A stretch of DNA of 64,000 nt from Thermoplasmata archaeon (GTDB lineage: Archaea; Thermoplasmatota; Thermoplasmata; GCA-020350865): positions 2,412,927 to 2,476,926 of the forward strand of contig CP070751.1 in NCBI GenBank assembly GCA_020348445.1, written 5' to 3'. The position numbers were made by a program, and so were the translations under genes. Below the pieces are notes generated by a model that saw nothing but the letters and a program-made list of their open reading frames with translations, was not told where the DNA came from and did no database searches. How positions within the stretch are numbered: position 1 is the first letter of the stretch; each line of letters opens with the position of its first letter. Below are positions 1-7,788 of this stretch, piece after piece.

Positions 1-1271
1 AAGTCCCACAGCGTTGCCTTGTAGTTTGCACCCGCTGCTCCCTCATCAGAGTATGTTGGTGATACTCTGGCGTCGTATACATCTGGGTTCGAGTTCCATA
101 CAAGGACATCTGCCCAATCTCTCAGTACGTTGGGGGTCTGATATGTGGATGTGTAATGGAAGTCGATCATTGGAAATACTGTATCTGAAGTTTCTACAGT
201 TGGTCTATTGTTTAAATTTGAATATACACCACGATCAGATGGCAGTATGATTCCATTGGGATCTGTTATGGGTCCGTTCACCATTGGCATCTCGCCATAG
301 TACGAGTTTATGTACGCGCTGATAGTATAGGTGTTCCCGGGAATCAGGTCAACTGGTGTTGATAGGCTGCGCCATCTCCATGAGCCGTAGCCCGGAGTTG
401 GTGGACTTAGAATCTGTCCCTTTAAAGTTGAGCCTTCCCAGATGCGTAGATTGTAGTAGGAGTATGGATATCCATAGTTGCTTCTGAAATACCCGAATTG
501 GTCAAGCTGGGCAGGTTTGGTAACCTCGAACTGCCAGCCCCAGGTCATTTGGTAGTATGGTGGCCACCACCAGTGGGTATCCCAGTCTGGTTCGTTCATG
601 CAGTCGCCATCGACGGTTGTCCATACCCAGGACTCGTCCCACGCCTCGACAAGGGCCAGGCCCTTGTAGTCATCATTGTACGTGTGTGGGTATTCGCTTT
701 CCCCGTATTCACCGAAGCTATAATCGGGTGCTCCAGGGTCCCCTGGTCCATCATATTCACCGTCGCCGTCTGCATCCCATCTGAATCTGTAGTTGCCATG
801 TTCATCTTCGGGTTCGATTTCGGCATTTAAGGTGACAGGCAATCCTTCCCATTCAGGATCGAATACGGGAATTCCCTGTCCATAGGGTCCCAATGCATCC
901 ACTGAGTCAGGTGATCTTGTTGATTGAGCCTCTATATTCTCTGTTATAGTTACTTCTTCTTCTTTCGTGTCTTCTCCCAGGTGCGTCTCTTCAATATCCA
1001 TTGGTGCTATACTTGGGCCTAATTGAGTATTGTCGCTTAGTGTGTCTGTAAATGTTATATCTATGCTCTCTTGTGCGCTAATAGGTGCATCTCCTATTCC
1101 GCCCGCTTCCAATTCTGGCTCACTATCTGCCTCTTCTGTTATCATTGGCACACCTGATTCATCCGTCAGGTTTGAGCTGAACGTCTCAACAGCCGCGCCA
1201 AATACCCCTGCCACCATCACAAATGCAGTGAGCAGGGAAAGAAGCAGTCTTGTTGCGTTTTCTTTTCGCAT
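1..1271 (-). CDS. Secreted PKD/DUF4082-like surface protein, 5' part (C-terminus outside window)
   Basis: The reverse strand is open from an ATG at 1271 to the window edge, about 423 codons without a stop, so only the C-terminus is missing. GGAGGG lies 8-9 bases before the ATG. Residues 1-25 form a signal peptide (charged MRKENATR, then a hydrophobic run). A linker rich in Asp, Glu and Ser follows. Residues about 145-230 look like a PKD-type beta-sandwich (RFRWDADGDGEYD, later HTYNDDYKG). Residues about 240-370 match the general pattern of DUF4082 domains: an FEVTKPAQL start, a WRWRSLSTP strand, PGNTYTISAY, and an end in FPMIDFHYT. Role inferred: exported surface protein, possibly carbohydrate-binding. 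It is transcribed alone behind an unusually long leader. I am confident of the reading frame and export, less so of the domain names. Confidence 0.8.
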   Translation of the reverse strand, partial: MRKENATRLLLSLLTAFVMVAGVFGAAVETFSSNLTDESGVPMITEEADSEPELEAGGIGDAPISAQESIDITFTDTLSDNTQLGPSIAPMDIEETHLGEDTKEEEVTITENIEAQSTRSPDSVDALGPYGQGIPVFDPEWEGLPVTLNAEIEPEDEHGNYRFRWDADGDGEYDGPGDPGAPDYSFGEYGESEYPHTYNDDYKGLALVEAWDESWVWTTVDGDCMNEPDWDTHWWWPPYYQMTWGWQFEVTKPAQLDQFGYFRSNYGYPYSYYNLRIWEGSTLKGQILSPPTPGYGSWRWRSLSTPVDLIPGNTYTISAYINSYYGEMPMVNGPITDPNGIILPSDRGVYSNLNNRPTVETSDTVFPMIDFHYTSTYQTPNVLRDWADVLVWNSNPDVYDARVSPTYSDEGAAGANYKATLWD

Positions 1272-1535
1272 TTTCGTTTTCCCTCCGTTTGGGTTGAGCC
1301 AGGAAAAAGAGAGCCCATGTAGAGGCCAGATAGGTAAACATGTACAAAGAGTGCCTTAGCTTATTACTGCCTTCGTAGTTCCCTTCGAACTTGTTTCCTA
1401 TCTTAGGCCTCGTTTCCTCCCTCCCTGGCCTTTTAAGGTATTTCGAGGGTCCGCGTATACAAAAAAAGCTGTACCGACAGACCTATCATTGCGCCCCTCC
1501 TAGGCGCTCACCCCTTCTTGTGTTCCTCCGGGGAG
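1272..1535 (-). other. Long structured 5' leader of the surface-protein gene (candidate cis-RNA or small RNA)
   Basis: With a TATA box at 1558-1564, transcription should begin near 1535, leaving about 260 untranslated bases before the ATG at 1271. Read on the minus strand it holds several short hairpins: CCTC-CCCG-GAGG near 1530, GCGCC/GGCGC around 1490-1507, AGGCC/GGCCT around 1407-1431, and AGTTC/GAACT near 1375-1393. A run of seven T at about 1461-1467 follows the first hairpins and could end a short independent RNA of about 70 bases. Most other genes here have leaders under 60 bases. I do not recognise a known riboswitch or RNA family; it lacks tRNA features. Confidence 0.4.
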
Positions 1536-1557
1536 GTTGACATAGGGATTTTCACCC

Positions 1558-1571
1558 ATATATACTTTTCC
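1558..1571 (-). promoter_or_regulatory. TATA box with BRE for the 1-1271 gene
   Basis: On the minus strand GGAAAAG is followed directly by TATATAT and then GGG, the order BRE then TATA expected for an archaeal promoter firing toward lower coordinates. It predicts a start site near 1535. Confidence 0.55.
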
Positions 1572-1843
1572 ATTATTAAAAAAATAATTAATATAGCGTT
1601 AATCATTTGGTTTCTTTTTTAACTATTAATTATATATTTCTGTAGTGAAAAAAATAGCCAGGCATAATAAAATGACCTAAAAAAAATTGGTCAACTTTCA
1701 AAAGAAGTTTATTAGGATTATGTTAACTTTTTAATATATTAATATTCCCATAAATTCCCATAAAAAGTCAGCCAGATATTAAAAATTGTGCCTGAAAAAT
1801 TGGCGAGTTGCCAACCCGTACCGGTTTAATTATCGTAAAACCC
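1572..1843. other. AT-rich intergenic stretch, no gene seen
   Basis: This stretch lies between the surface-protein promoter and the end of nep1. It is strongly AT-rich with many A and T runs. I see no convincing ORF, RNA gene or repeat. It lies beyond the 3' end of the cobalt operon, so some T-rich runs read on the minus strand may serve as its terminator. Confidence 0.4.
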
Positions 1844-2512
1844 TCAAAACAGCCCGTAAACAGCCTCTATTCGGCCTAAAACCCTTGATGTAACAATCCA
1901 AGCATCGAGAGAATTGGAATAAATCGATAACTTTTTTGCTAAAATGTTAATAATGTCCTCGGAAAAGTGACCTCTTGGAAAGGCACCAATTATCAAGGCG
2001 ACATCCTCTTTTAAAAGTTCCGGAAAAATTATCTCGGAAAGCCTTTTCTTTTCACCTTCAACACTGAATCCGATTATGGTTTTACAGTTAATCTTGGTAA
2101 AAAATTCCTTCAAATCTATATCGTCTTCCATGACTATCAGTTCATTCTTGCTCATCCCATCCCTCAGAACTTCCTCCATTAAGCCCTTGAACCGATCATA
2201 GTTTCTTGGCAGCCGAGTTACAGACTTGAACTTCAATAATTGGTTGTGTAGTGTATGCACATAAACTTTCAATTTACCTTCCTGGCATAATGGAGAGCCC
2301 AAAGCCGAAAGAAGACAGAAATGCACTATATCAGGCCTCCCCCTTCGCTCGCGGTCTTCCATATTTCTCATAGCCGAATGAAAATAGCTGTCATCCAATA
2401 GAATATCTTTCCCCTTGTTGTAGCGCTTAGCATATTTTTTTACTGCAGGATGACCAAGCAAATTTTCCGGCACCAATTCCAATGAAGAATCTGCAAACAA
2501 AAGATGAATCAT
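1844..2512 (-). CDS. nep1: Nep1/Emg1 16S rRNA pseudouridine N1-methyltransferase
   Basis: The 222-residue protein matches Nep1, a SPOUT-class dimeric enzyme that methylates N1 of a specific pseudouridine in small-subunit rRNA and helps ribosome assembly. Diagnostic motifs are visible: RRGRPDIVHFCLL at about 57-69, where the Arg-rich stretch contacts RNA, and IGAFPRGHFS near 177-186 in the trefoil-knot S-adenosylmethionine site. The length is normal for archaeal Nep1. The family is found in archaea and eukaryotes, which supports an archaeal source. It starts 9 bases after the end of cbiO on the same strand, so it is probably the last gene of the metal-transport transcript. The link is likely only transcriptional. 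Confidence 0.93.
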   Translation of the reverse strand: MIHLLFADSSLELVPENLLGHPAVKKYAKRYNKGKDILLDDSYFHSAMRNMEDRERRGRPDIVHFCLLSALGSPLCQEGKLKVYVHTLHNQLLKFKSVTRLPRNYDRFKGLMEEVLRDGMSKNELIVMEDDIDLKEFFTKINCKTIIGFSVEGEKKRLSEIIFPELLKEDVALIIGAFPRGHFSEDIINILAKKLSIYSNSLDAWIVTSRVLGRIEAVYGLF

Positions 2513-2521
2513 GGTATCACT

Positions 2522-3358
2522 TTAACGGGCCCATTTCCTTTTCAGCTCCGATTGCGCCTCATCACAGGACAGCGGCACGTCCAAATCATACCCTGATTCC
2601 CTCATGGATAGAAATAACTTCGTGATATCAGGGGCATCCAAATTGTTGGAGACAAGCAACTTATCATCTGAAAACAGTTTCCTCATTGTGCCCCTTGCCA
2701 CTATCTTCCTGTTTAAAATAATTCCTCTGCCTGCAATTTGCGCTACCGAGTTAACATCATGGGTTGCAACAACCAATGTCTCGCATGATCTTTTTATGAT
2801 ATCCATCAGTTCGATTCTTCCCTTTGGATCCAAATTGGCAGTTGGCTCGTCAAGAAGGAGAATCCTGGGTCTCATTGCGAGAATGCCTGCAATTGCCACC
2901 CTCTTCTTCTCGCCATAACTCAGGTGATGGGGCACGCGCTCTTCAAAACCTTTTAGCCCTGAATCTTTCAGGGCATCAGAAACAAGCCTCTTCACTTTCT
3001 CTTCATCATAACCCAAATTTATGGGACCAAAGGCCACATCGTCTGCTACCTTGGGCATGAATATTTGATCCTCTGGATCCTGAAAAAGTATCCCAACATT
3101 CTTTCGCAGCTCATATGCATTGTTTTTGACCAAGGTCTTTCCAAATAGTTTTACTTCACCCCGCATCGGATATAAAAGCCCTGCTGCAAGCTTCAATAAT
3201 GTTGACTTCCCTGCTCCATTGGGACCCAAAATGGCGACCTTCTCGCCCCTCTCAATTTCGAGGTTAATACCCTCCAAAGCCGAGGTATTATCTTCGTATT
3301 TAAATCCCACATCCTCCAATTCCAGGACCTTTATCCTATCACCATCCAATCTATCCAT
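2522..3358 (-). CDS. cbiO: CbiO, ECF cobalt/nickel transporter ATP-binding subunit
   Basis: This is the ATPase of a CbiMNQO energy-coupling-factor transporter, cytoplasmic and driving Co2+ or Ni2+ uptake. With the ATG at 3358 it has 278 residues. The nucleotide-binding motifs are complete: Walker A GPNGAGKST at about 45-53, Q-loop Q93, signature LSYGE at 146-150, Walker B ILLLDEPTANLD at about 166-177, and the switch His at 200. A TTG at 3394 would add 12 residues (CKSYLV...) that do not fit the family, so I prefer 3358, where the conserved KVLELEDVGF strand follows closely. It overlaps the end of cbiQ by 28 bases, suggesting coupled translation. Confidence 0.93.
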   Translation of the reverse strand: MDRLDGDRIKVLELEDVGFKYEDNTSALEGINLEIERGEKVAILGPNGAGKSTLLKLAAGLLYPMRGEVKLFGKTLVKNNAYELRKNVGILFQDPEDQIFMPKVADDVAFGPINLGYDEEKVKRLVSDALKDSGLKGFEERVPHHLSYGEKKRVAIAGILAMRPRILLLDEPTANLDPKGRIELMDIIKRSCETLVVATHDVNSVAQIAGRGIILNRKIVARGTMRKLFSDDKLLVSNNLDAPDITKLFLSMRESGYDLDVPLSCDEAQSELKRKWAR

Positions 3359-4056
3359 AGTATGAAGGAGGAGAACAAGATAAGATTTGCACAAAATGCA
3401 TAATCCATTGCCCTAAAACGCATCTTGGTTAACGTCCTGATCTCACCGCTGTACCCTCTGCTTCGCAGTGCATCGTAGATCCTAACACCCCGATGATACG
3501 CCCTGACAAGAACCATACCTGCGGTTGAGGATATCGTACGCATCCCCTTTTTATCAAAAAGATGCCTTCCACCCCTAAAAGCCCTTGCCGACCTTGCCAT
3601 TTTCATTCTCTGGTATTCTTCAGTCATGACGAAGATATATCTGTAAAGGAACATCATCAATGTGATCATCAATTTGGGAACTTTCAAATGCTGGGCTGCT
3701 TTCAGAAGATCGAAAAACGATGTTGTGGAGGAAAGCAAAATCAACAGTAAAACGCAGGTAGAAATCCGAAGGAACATGGCATATGCTGTCAGCTCACCTT
3801 TATAGAAATACAAACTCAAAGATGCAAATAACACGAAAGGCAGGGCAATGGCATACCTTTTTACAAGATGCTTTTTCGGGATATTGGAAACCAAAAGCAG
3901 AATAAGGGCGAAGAGAAACGCAATTATCAAAGGAAGTAAATCAGTAAGAAGTGCTACGATTATAATGAAGAAGATGATGGCAACTATCTTGGCCCTTGGA
4001 TCAAGGCTGTAGAAACTAGAGCGGCTTGCATATTGATCAATTGTCCCGTGTCTCAT
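3331..4056 (-). CDS. cbiQ: CbiQ, ECF cobalt/nickel transporter transmembrane T-component
   Basis: This 241-residue membrane protein is the coupling (T) component that passes ATPase movement to the substrate-binding CbiM. It has several hydrophobic helices, including about residues 25-60 and the C-terminal segment. It also has the family's two Ala/Arg-x-Arg coupling motifs, ARAFRG (about 136-141) and LRSRGY (about 187-192), in the cytoplasmic loop that docks into CbiO. It opens with RHGTIDQYA and has LDPRAKI near residue 20, both typical of CbiQ. GAGGAAGA precedes the ATG. It overlaps the upstream PDGLE gene by 20 bases and the downstream cbiO by 28, so the operon is very compact. Confidence 0.93.
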   Translation of the reverse strand: MRHGTIDQYASRSSFYSLDPRAKIVAIIFFIIIVALLTDLLPLIIAFLFALILLLVSNIPKKHLVKRYAIALPFVLFASLSLYFYKGELTAYAMFLRISTCVLLLILLSSTTSFFDLLKAAQHLKVPKLMITLMMFLYRYIFVMTEEYQRMKMARSARAFRGGRHLFDKKGMRTISSTAGMVLVRAYHRGVRIYDALRSRGYSGEIRTLTKMRFRAMDYAFCANLILFSSFILWIDWMVIG

Positions 4057-4327
4057 CTTTCTTCCTCATGAATCTTGCATACAAGAGAACGCATAAAAGC
4101 ACGATCACAAAACCCACAATACCCATGATAAGTGCTGCAAAATAGTTATCTCCATAATCAAGGGGAGCACTGTAACTTTGCTCTTCTTCTTCATAATCAG
4201 CGTTCTCCATTGTCTTTTCCAGTCCGTCGCCATACGGCTCTGCAAACATAAAGAAGAACACAAGGCCAATTGCGAAGGCCGCTATGATTCCTAATATTGC
4301 TATAATATATTTCTTATCTAGAATCAT
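4037..4327 (-). CDS. PDGLE-domain (CbiN-like) small subunit of the cobalt/nickel transporter
   Basis: This 96-residue protein has one membrane helix at each end (about 8-28 and 64-86) around a short extracytoplasmic loop. The loop carries GDGLEKTMEN and later SAPLDYG, a version of the PDGLE domain that replaces or resembles CbiN in many archaeal Co/Ni ECF transporters. Its role is thought to be assisting CbiM in metal loading. The start is well fixed: AAGGAGGTGAT, almost a perfect match to the 16S rRNA tail, sits just upstream, and the ATG overlaps the cbiM stop by four bases (ATGA). I leave the symbol empty because CbiN proper has a different loop. Confidence 0.88.
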   Translation of the reverse strand: MILDKKYIIAILGIIAAFAIGLVFFFMFAEPYGDGLEKTMENADYEEEEQSYSAPLDYGDNYFAALIMGIVGFVIVLLCVLLYARFMRKKDETRDN

Positions 4328-4998
4328 TTCACCATCACCTCCTTAGGTGATCTGAAGGTGATCTTGGGCATCTTCAGAATCTCAGGGGATGTTCGGGTAA
4401 GATAACTGATAATTCCAGTTGTGATGAAACCCTCACCAATACCGATTATTACATGGTAGCCGAGCATCATCGGGACTGCGATCTCAAAAGGTATTCCGTA
4501 TGTTCCACCGCTTAATGAGTAACTTAAAGACAGTTGAACTGCACAGGCAAAGGATCCGATAAACACGGCAGCCCAAGAGCCAAGGAAAGTTCCGATATTA
4601 CCATATTTTTCAGGAAATATTTTAAATACCCACCAACCCACAAAGCAGCCTATGATTCCCATGTTCAGTGTGTTGAGACCCAAGGCTGTTATACCTCCGT
4701 CTCCAAAAATCAAGCACTGTATCACAAGTATCGTGGTAATTACAACAAGTCCAGCAAAAGGACCAAGCAGAATGGCAGCCAAAGCTGCTCCAACCAAATG
4801 GCCTGATGTTCCCCCTCCTATGGGAAAGTTAATCATCTGGGCAACGAAGATGCCTGCAGCCAAAACAGCCATAAGCGGTATCTGTTTATCTTCCATTCTT
4901 TTATTTAATATCTTAAAAGATAAGCCTACAACTATCAGAGCAATGATCCAACCGCAAGCCAATACAAGTGGCTCCATGAGTCCGTCAGGAATATGCAT
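4324..4998 (-). CDS. cbiM: CbiM, substrate-specific membrane subunit of the cobalt/nickel transporter
   Basis: The 224-residue protein begins MHIPDGLM, the hallmark CbiM/NikM N-terminus, whose amino group and His2 bind the metal ion in the family. Several hydrophobic helices follow, with the conserved small-residue stretch FPIGGGTSGHLVGAAL near 59-74 and a C-terminal helix pair. The N-terminus must be exactly this Met, which fixes the start; GGGGAG precedes it. It is first in the operon cbiM-PDGLE-cbiQ-cbiO-nep1. Whether cobalt or nickel is carried cannot be read from the sequence, but the dyad upstream suggests a metal-responsive repressor. Confidence 0.94.
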   Translation of the reverse strand: MHIPDGLMEPLVLACGWIIALIVVGLSFKILNKRMEDKQIPLMAVLAAGIFVAQMINFPIGGGTSGHLVGAALAAILLGPFAGLVVITTILVIQCLIFGDGGITALGLNTLNMGIIGCFVGWWVFKIFPEKYGNIGTFLGSWAAVFIGSFACAVQLSLSYSLSGGTYGIPFEIAVPMMLGYHVIIGIGEGFITTGIISYLTRTSPEILKMPKITFRSPKEVMVK

Positions 4999-5011
4999 GC
5001 CTCTCCCCTTG

Positions 5012-5038
5012 GTAGCACGAATTCTTTATTCTTGCTAC
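5012..5038. promoter_or_regulatory. Perfect 6-bp dyad GTAGCA-N15-TGCTAC upstream of cbiM (candidate metal-repressor operator)
   Basis: Two perfect inverted half-sites, GTAGCA (5012-5017) and TGCTAC (5033-5038), are 15 bases apart, so their centres are 21 bases apart, two helical turns. The site lies 14 bases before the cbiM ATG and at or just downstream of the start site predicted by the TATA box at about 5053-5062. That position suits a repressor. NikR-type ribbon-helix-helix regulators bind half-sites with this sort of spacing; assignment to NikR is inference. Confidence 0.55.
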
Positions 5039-5052
5039 GCATACAGTTATTG

Positions 5053-5062
5053 GAATATATAA
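5053..5062 (-). promoter_or_regulatory. TATA box of the cbi operon
   Basis: On the minus strand AATTATATATTCC forms a TATA box about 55-65 bases before the cbiM ATG. The predicted start site falls about 25 bases downstream, inside the dyad at 5012-5038. Confidence 0.5.
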
Positions 5063-5188
5063 TTTTCGGGGTTCTTTGGATGTAATCCAGAGACCGTTAG
5101 ATTTTTATAGACAGAGGAAGATAGTCGATATGTTCGTAAAAAATCAGGTTTCGAAGTCTTTTACCGTAAAATCGCGTTGGGGCATGAT

Positions 5189-7627
5189 ATGGCCGTAGAA
5201 GAAGAACGAGTTCCCTTAAAAAAGAAAAAAGTGAGGAAACGGAAATATCGAGAGCAAGAGGAGGTCGTCATCAAAATAGGGGAGACACCCAAGATAGAAG
5301 AGGAGGAAAAACCAAAAGAGAAACCTGTAAAGAAGAGAAAGAAAATCATAACAAAAAAGGAACCTGAAAGGAGGGTTGTGGAAGAGGAAGAGGAAGTAAT
5401 TGAGCTGGAGGAAGAGCCTGAAGAAGTATTTGTAGAGGAGGAAGTGGAAGTAATTGAGTATGAGGAAGAACCTGAAGGTGAGGAAGAGGAAATAATCGAG
5501 TTAGAAGAGGAGCCTGAGGAGGAAATAGAATTAGAGGAGGAGCCCGAAGAGATCTATGAAGAGGAAGTTGAGGAGGAAGAAGCTGGTGAAGAAGTTGTTG
5601 TAATTTCCCTTGGTGAGGCACCTGAAGGGGAAGAAGCCGTAGAGATTGAAATCGAAGAAGAGATTGAAATAGGGGAAGAAGAAGGGGAAGAAGAACCTGA
5701 AGAGGCCGAGGGTGAAAAGGAAGAAAAAAAGCCTCCTAAAAAGAGAAGAGAAATCTCGAAAAAAAAGAAGTTGGTAGCTTTGATAATCGTGATCATTGTT
5801 CTTATCAGTTCAATTGGTATTTACATCATGTTTTTTCTAAACAAAGCACCAGAGGCCAAACTTCAGATATATCCTACAACAGCAACAATAGGTCATTTAA
5901 TATACATGGACGGCTCCAATTCCACAGATGACAAGGAGATTGTAGAATACCATTGGGACTTTGATGACAAAACATCGTATAAGGAAACCAAGGACTCGGC
6001 TTCAGACGGGGAATTTGATGGCAGGACCACCCATACCTACACTGAGCCTGGAAATTATACTGTTAAACTCACTGTAAAAGATAAGGAAGGACTTTCAGGG
6101 GAGGCAAAATCAGAAATTGGCATCACTGAGCTGATCGTTACCATCTCACCCGAAAAAATAGGTGATAGCAGCACATACGATGTCAACGGATTCATAGAGG
6201 TGAAGGATAACCAAGGGCTGGGGACCTATAAAGTGGAGGGTACAGGATCCTTTACAGTTGAAAAAATCTATGTCCATTACTTTGGTGAGATGATCTCATC
6301 CATAGAAAATACAGAAGATCAAGAGGACGGCTTTAAAGAGAGCCACAAGACATTAAAGAAATACAATTACCAGGATCTTGAGCTTGAGGGGAATGTCACA
6401 GGCGATATTAAGACAGAGACGGGATTAACAATACCTGATAATACAATATCTTTCAAGGATGGTTATCTTGTGGTTACCGATAATTCATACATGGATTTGA
6501 ACACCTACAAAACAATTTACTCGAAAACAGAAAGTTCTTTGAGCATACCTGTGGGAACAGATGAATTAAGCTCTGAGGATAAGATTCGCTCATATTCAAA
6601 TCTAAGGGAGGACAGCGCTGACTTGCGTGTTGAGGATTTATCTGATGACAGGTCTTTTAGAATCGATCAAGGGGATACTAAAGTAATAAGAGAAATAGCC
6701 TACACCTGGGACGTTAAGGAGGCAACTAATATCAAGGGATACCCTTCATTGAAAATTGAAATCGATATCGATAGTAACACAAAGGATAGAAACAACATAA
6801 AGGAGTTCGAGATGGCCTTGTGGATAACACACCAAATCCCGCAGCCCATCAAGACCTACGTATACACGAGAATCGATGATGATGGAACCCAAATCACGGC
6901 TCAGTACACAAATGAAATACAGGCAGGGGAATTTGAAAGAGGCACAGAAGATATCCCTTATGGAACATGCCCCGCGAATTCTCCTGATGATCATTATTAC
7001 TATCGAAATCCAGGATATGAATTTGTAAAATGGGAACCTGATGATGACATCCCGGGTATTGGTGGGAACGCATCGAGCTTTCTCTATTCACCACAGAATG
7101 CCATAACCGATGCAGAACCTTCAGGGCTTTCCACTTATCTTGCATCCCACCCCAATGCCTATGTGATAGACGGCTACTACAATGAATCAACAGGCAGTCC
7201 CCTTTGGAATCTGACTTTCGGTGAGCAGGGAGAAAACACAGCTTATTATGTAGTAGTCGAAACAGGTACGGTAATAGACGAGGCCGAGATATCGGTTTCA
7301 GAAGTTAAGGGCGAGATAACTGATTTTAATCCCGTGCTGTCCTTTTCTGCCTGCGAACAGGTTTTCAGAGAGGATGAGGAAATCGATGGTGCCTTCTTTG
7401 ATGCTGTTAAGGTGAGGTTCTCTGGAGGGATTAACTTCGGTGCCAAGGCAGAATTGGTGTACCCAAGCATCTCTCTTTCAGTCTCGTTGAGTGTTGAGCG
7501 GGCACCCTATGGATATTATCTAACAAAGGAAGATGGCAGTAATTCTGCTGCAGTGGACGCCATAAACGGCCAGCTCGTTTACTATTGGTGGCATGATGGA
7601 GAAGATATATCCATGCTCATGCCGTAA
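5189..7627 (+). CDS. Type II-oriented membrane protein: Glu-rich cytoplasmic region, one TM helix, PKD ectodomain
   Basis: The first ~30 residues are Lys/Arg-rich, and residues about 60-180 are dominated by Glu in loose repeats (IELEEEPEE type). A Lys-rich stop-transfer segment and one hydrophobic helix follow (about 195-218). The exterior part opens with a PKD domain (about 225-315; MDGSNSTDD, YHWDFDD, HTYTEPGNYTVKLTV). The remaining ~500 residues are beta-rich and unrecognised. There is no N-terminal signal peptide, so the acidic part should stay inside the cell. An in-frame TTG at 5177 is a possible earlier start; I chose the ATG. It stands alone between the divergent cbi promoter and the Asp-box operon. 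Function unknown; the acidic arm could bind a basic cytoplasmic partner or cations. Confidence 0.82.
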   Translation: MAVEEERVPLKKKKVRKRKYREQEEVVIKIGETPKIEEEEKPKEKPVKKRKKIITKKEPERRVVEEEEEVIELEEEPEEVFVEEEVEVIEYEEEPEGEEEEIIELEEEPEEEIELEEEPEEIYEEEVEEEEAGEEVVVISLGEAPEGEEAVEIEIEEEIEIGEEEGEEEPEEAEGEKEEKKPPKKRREISKKKKLVALIIVIIVLISSIGIYIMFFLNKAPEAKLQIYPTTATIGHLIYMDGSNSTDDKEIVEYHWDFDDKTSYKETKDSASDGEFDGRTTHTYTEPGNYTVKLTVKDKEGLSGEAKSEIGITELIVTISPEKIGDSSTYDVNGFIEVKDNQGLGTYKVEGTGSFTVEKIYVHYFGEMISSIENTEDQEDGFKESHKTLKKYNYQDLELEGNVTGDIKTETGLTIPDNTISFKDGYLVVTDNSYMDLNTYKTIYSKTESSLSIPVGTDELSSEDKIRSYSNLREDSADLRVEDLSDDRSFRIDQGDTKVIREIAYTWDVKEATNIKGYPSLKIEIDIDSNTKDRNNIKEFEMALWITHQIPQPIKTYVYTRIDDDGTQITAQYTNEIQAGEFERGTEDIPYGTCPANSPDDHYYYRNPGYEFVKWEPDDDIPGIGGNASSFLYSPQNAITDAEPSGLSTYLASHPNAYVIDGYYNESTGSPLWNLTFGEQGENTAYYVVVETGTVIDEAEISVSEVKGEITDFNPVLSFSACEQVFREDEEIDGAFFDAVKVRFSGGINFGAKAELVYPSISLSVSLSVERAPYGYYLTKEDGSNSAAVDAINGQLVYYWWHDGEDISMLMP

Positions 7628-7731
7628 ACAATTTGTATTTCATGGAATTATGCTGAAATATTGATATTGACAGTATAGGGCCATTTTGATTGTATTTTCG
7701 ATAATCAAAGATGTAATTTTGATAGACAAGG

Positions 7732-7741
7732 CTTATATATT
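7732..7741 (+). promoter_or_regulatory. TATA box of the three-gene Asp-box operon
   Basis: CTTATATATT lies 47 bases before the ATG at 7789 and predicts a leader of about 25 bases. GGGGTAA just before the ATG is a weak ribosome site. Confidence 0.5.
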
Positions 7742-7788
7742 GTAATTATAAATACGTTAATACGGAATATTAGTTGGGATTGGGGTAA

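Noticed and set aside
1030-1359. Forward-strand 109-codon frame
   Set aside because: It is antisense to the signal peptide and linker of the minus-strand surface gene and runs into its leader.
1440-1540. tRNA or box C/D RNA in the structured leader
   Set aside because: No T-arm GGTTCGAATCC-type sequence or acceptor pairing is present, and the C/D-like boxes do not match well enough.
5346-5796. Long reverse-strand open frames over the acidic region
   Set aside because: They are Pro/Leu/Ser-rich mirror images of the GAA/GAG-rich coding strand and have no ribosome site or family features.
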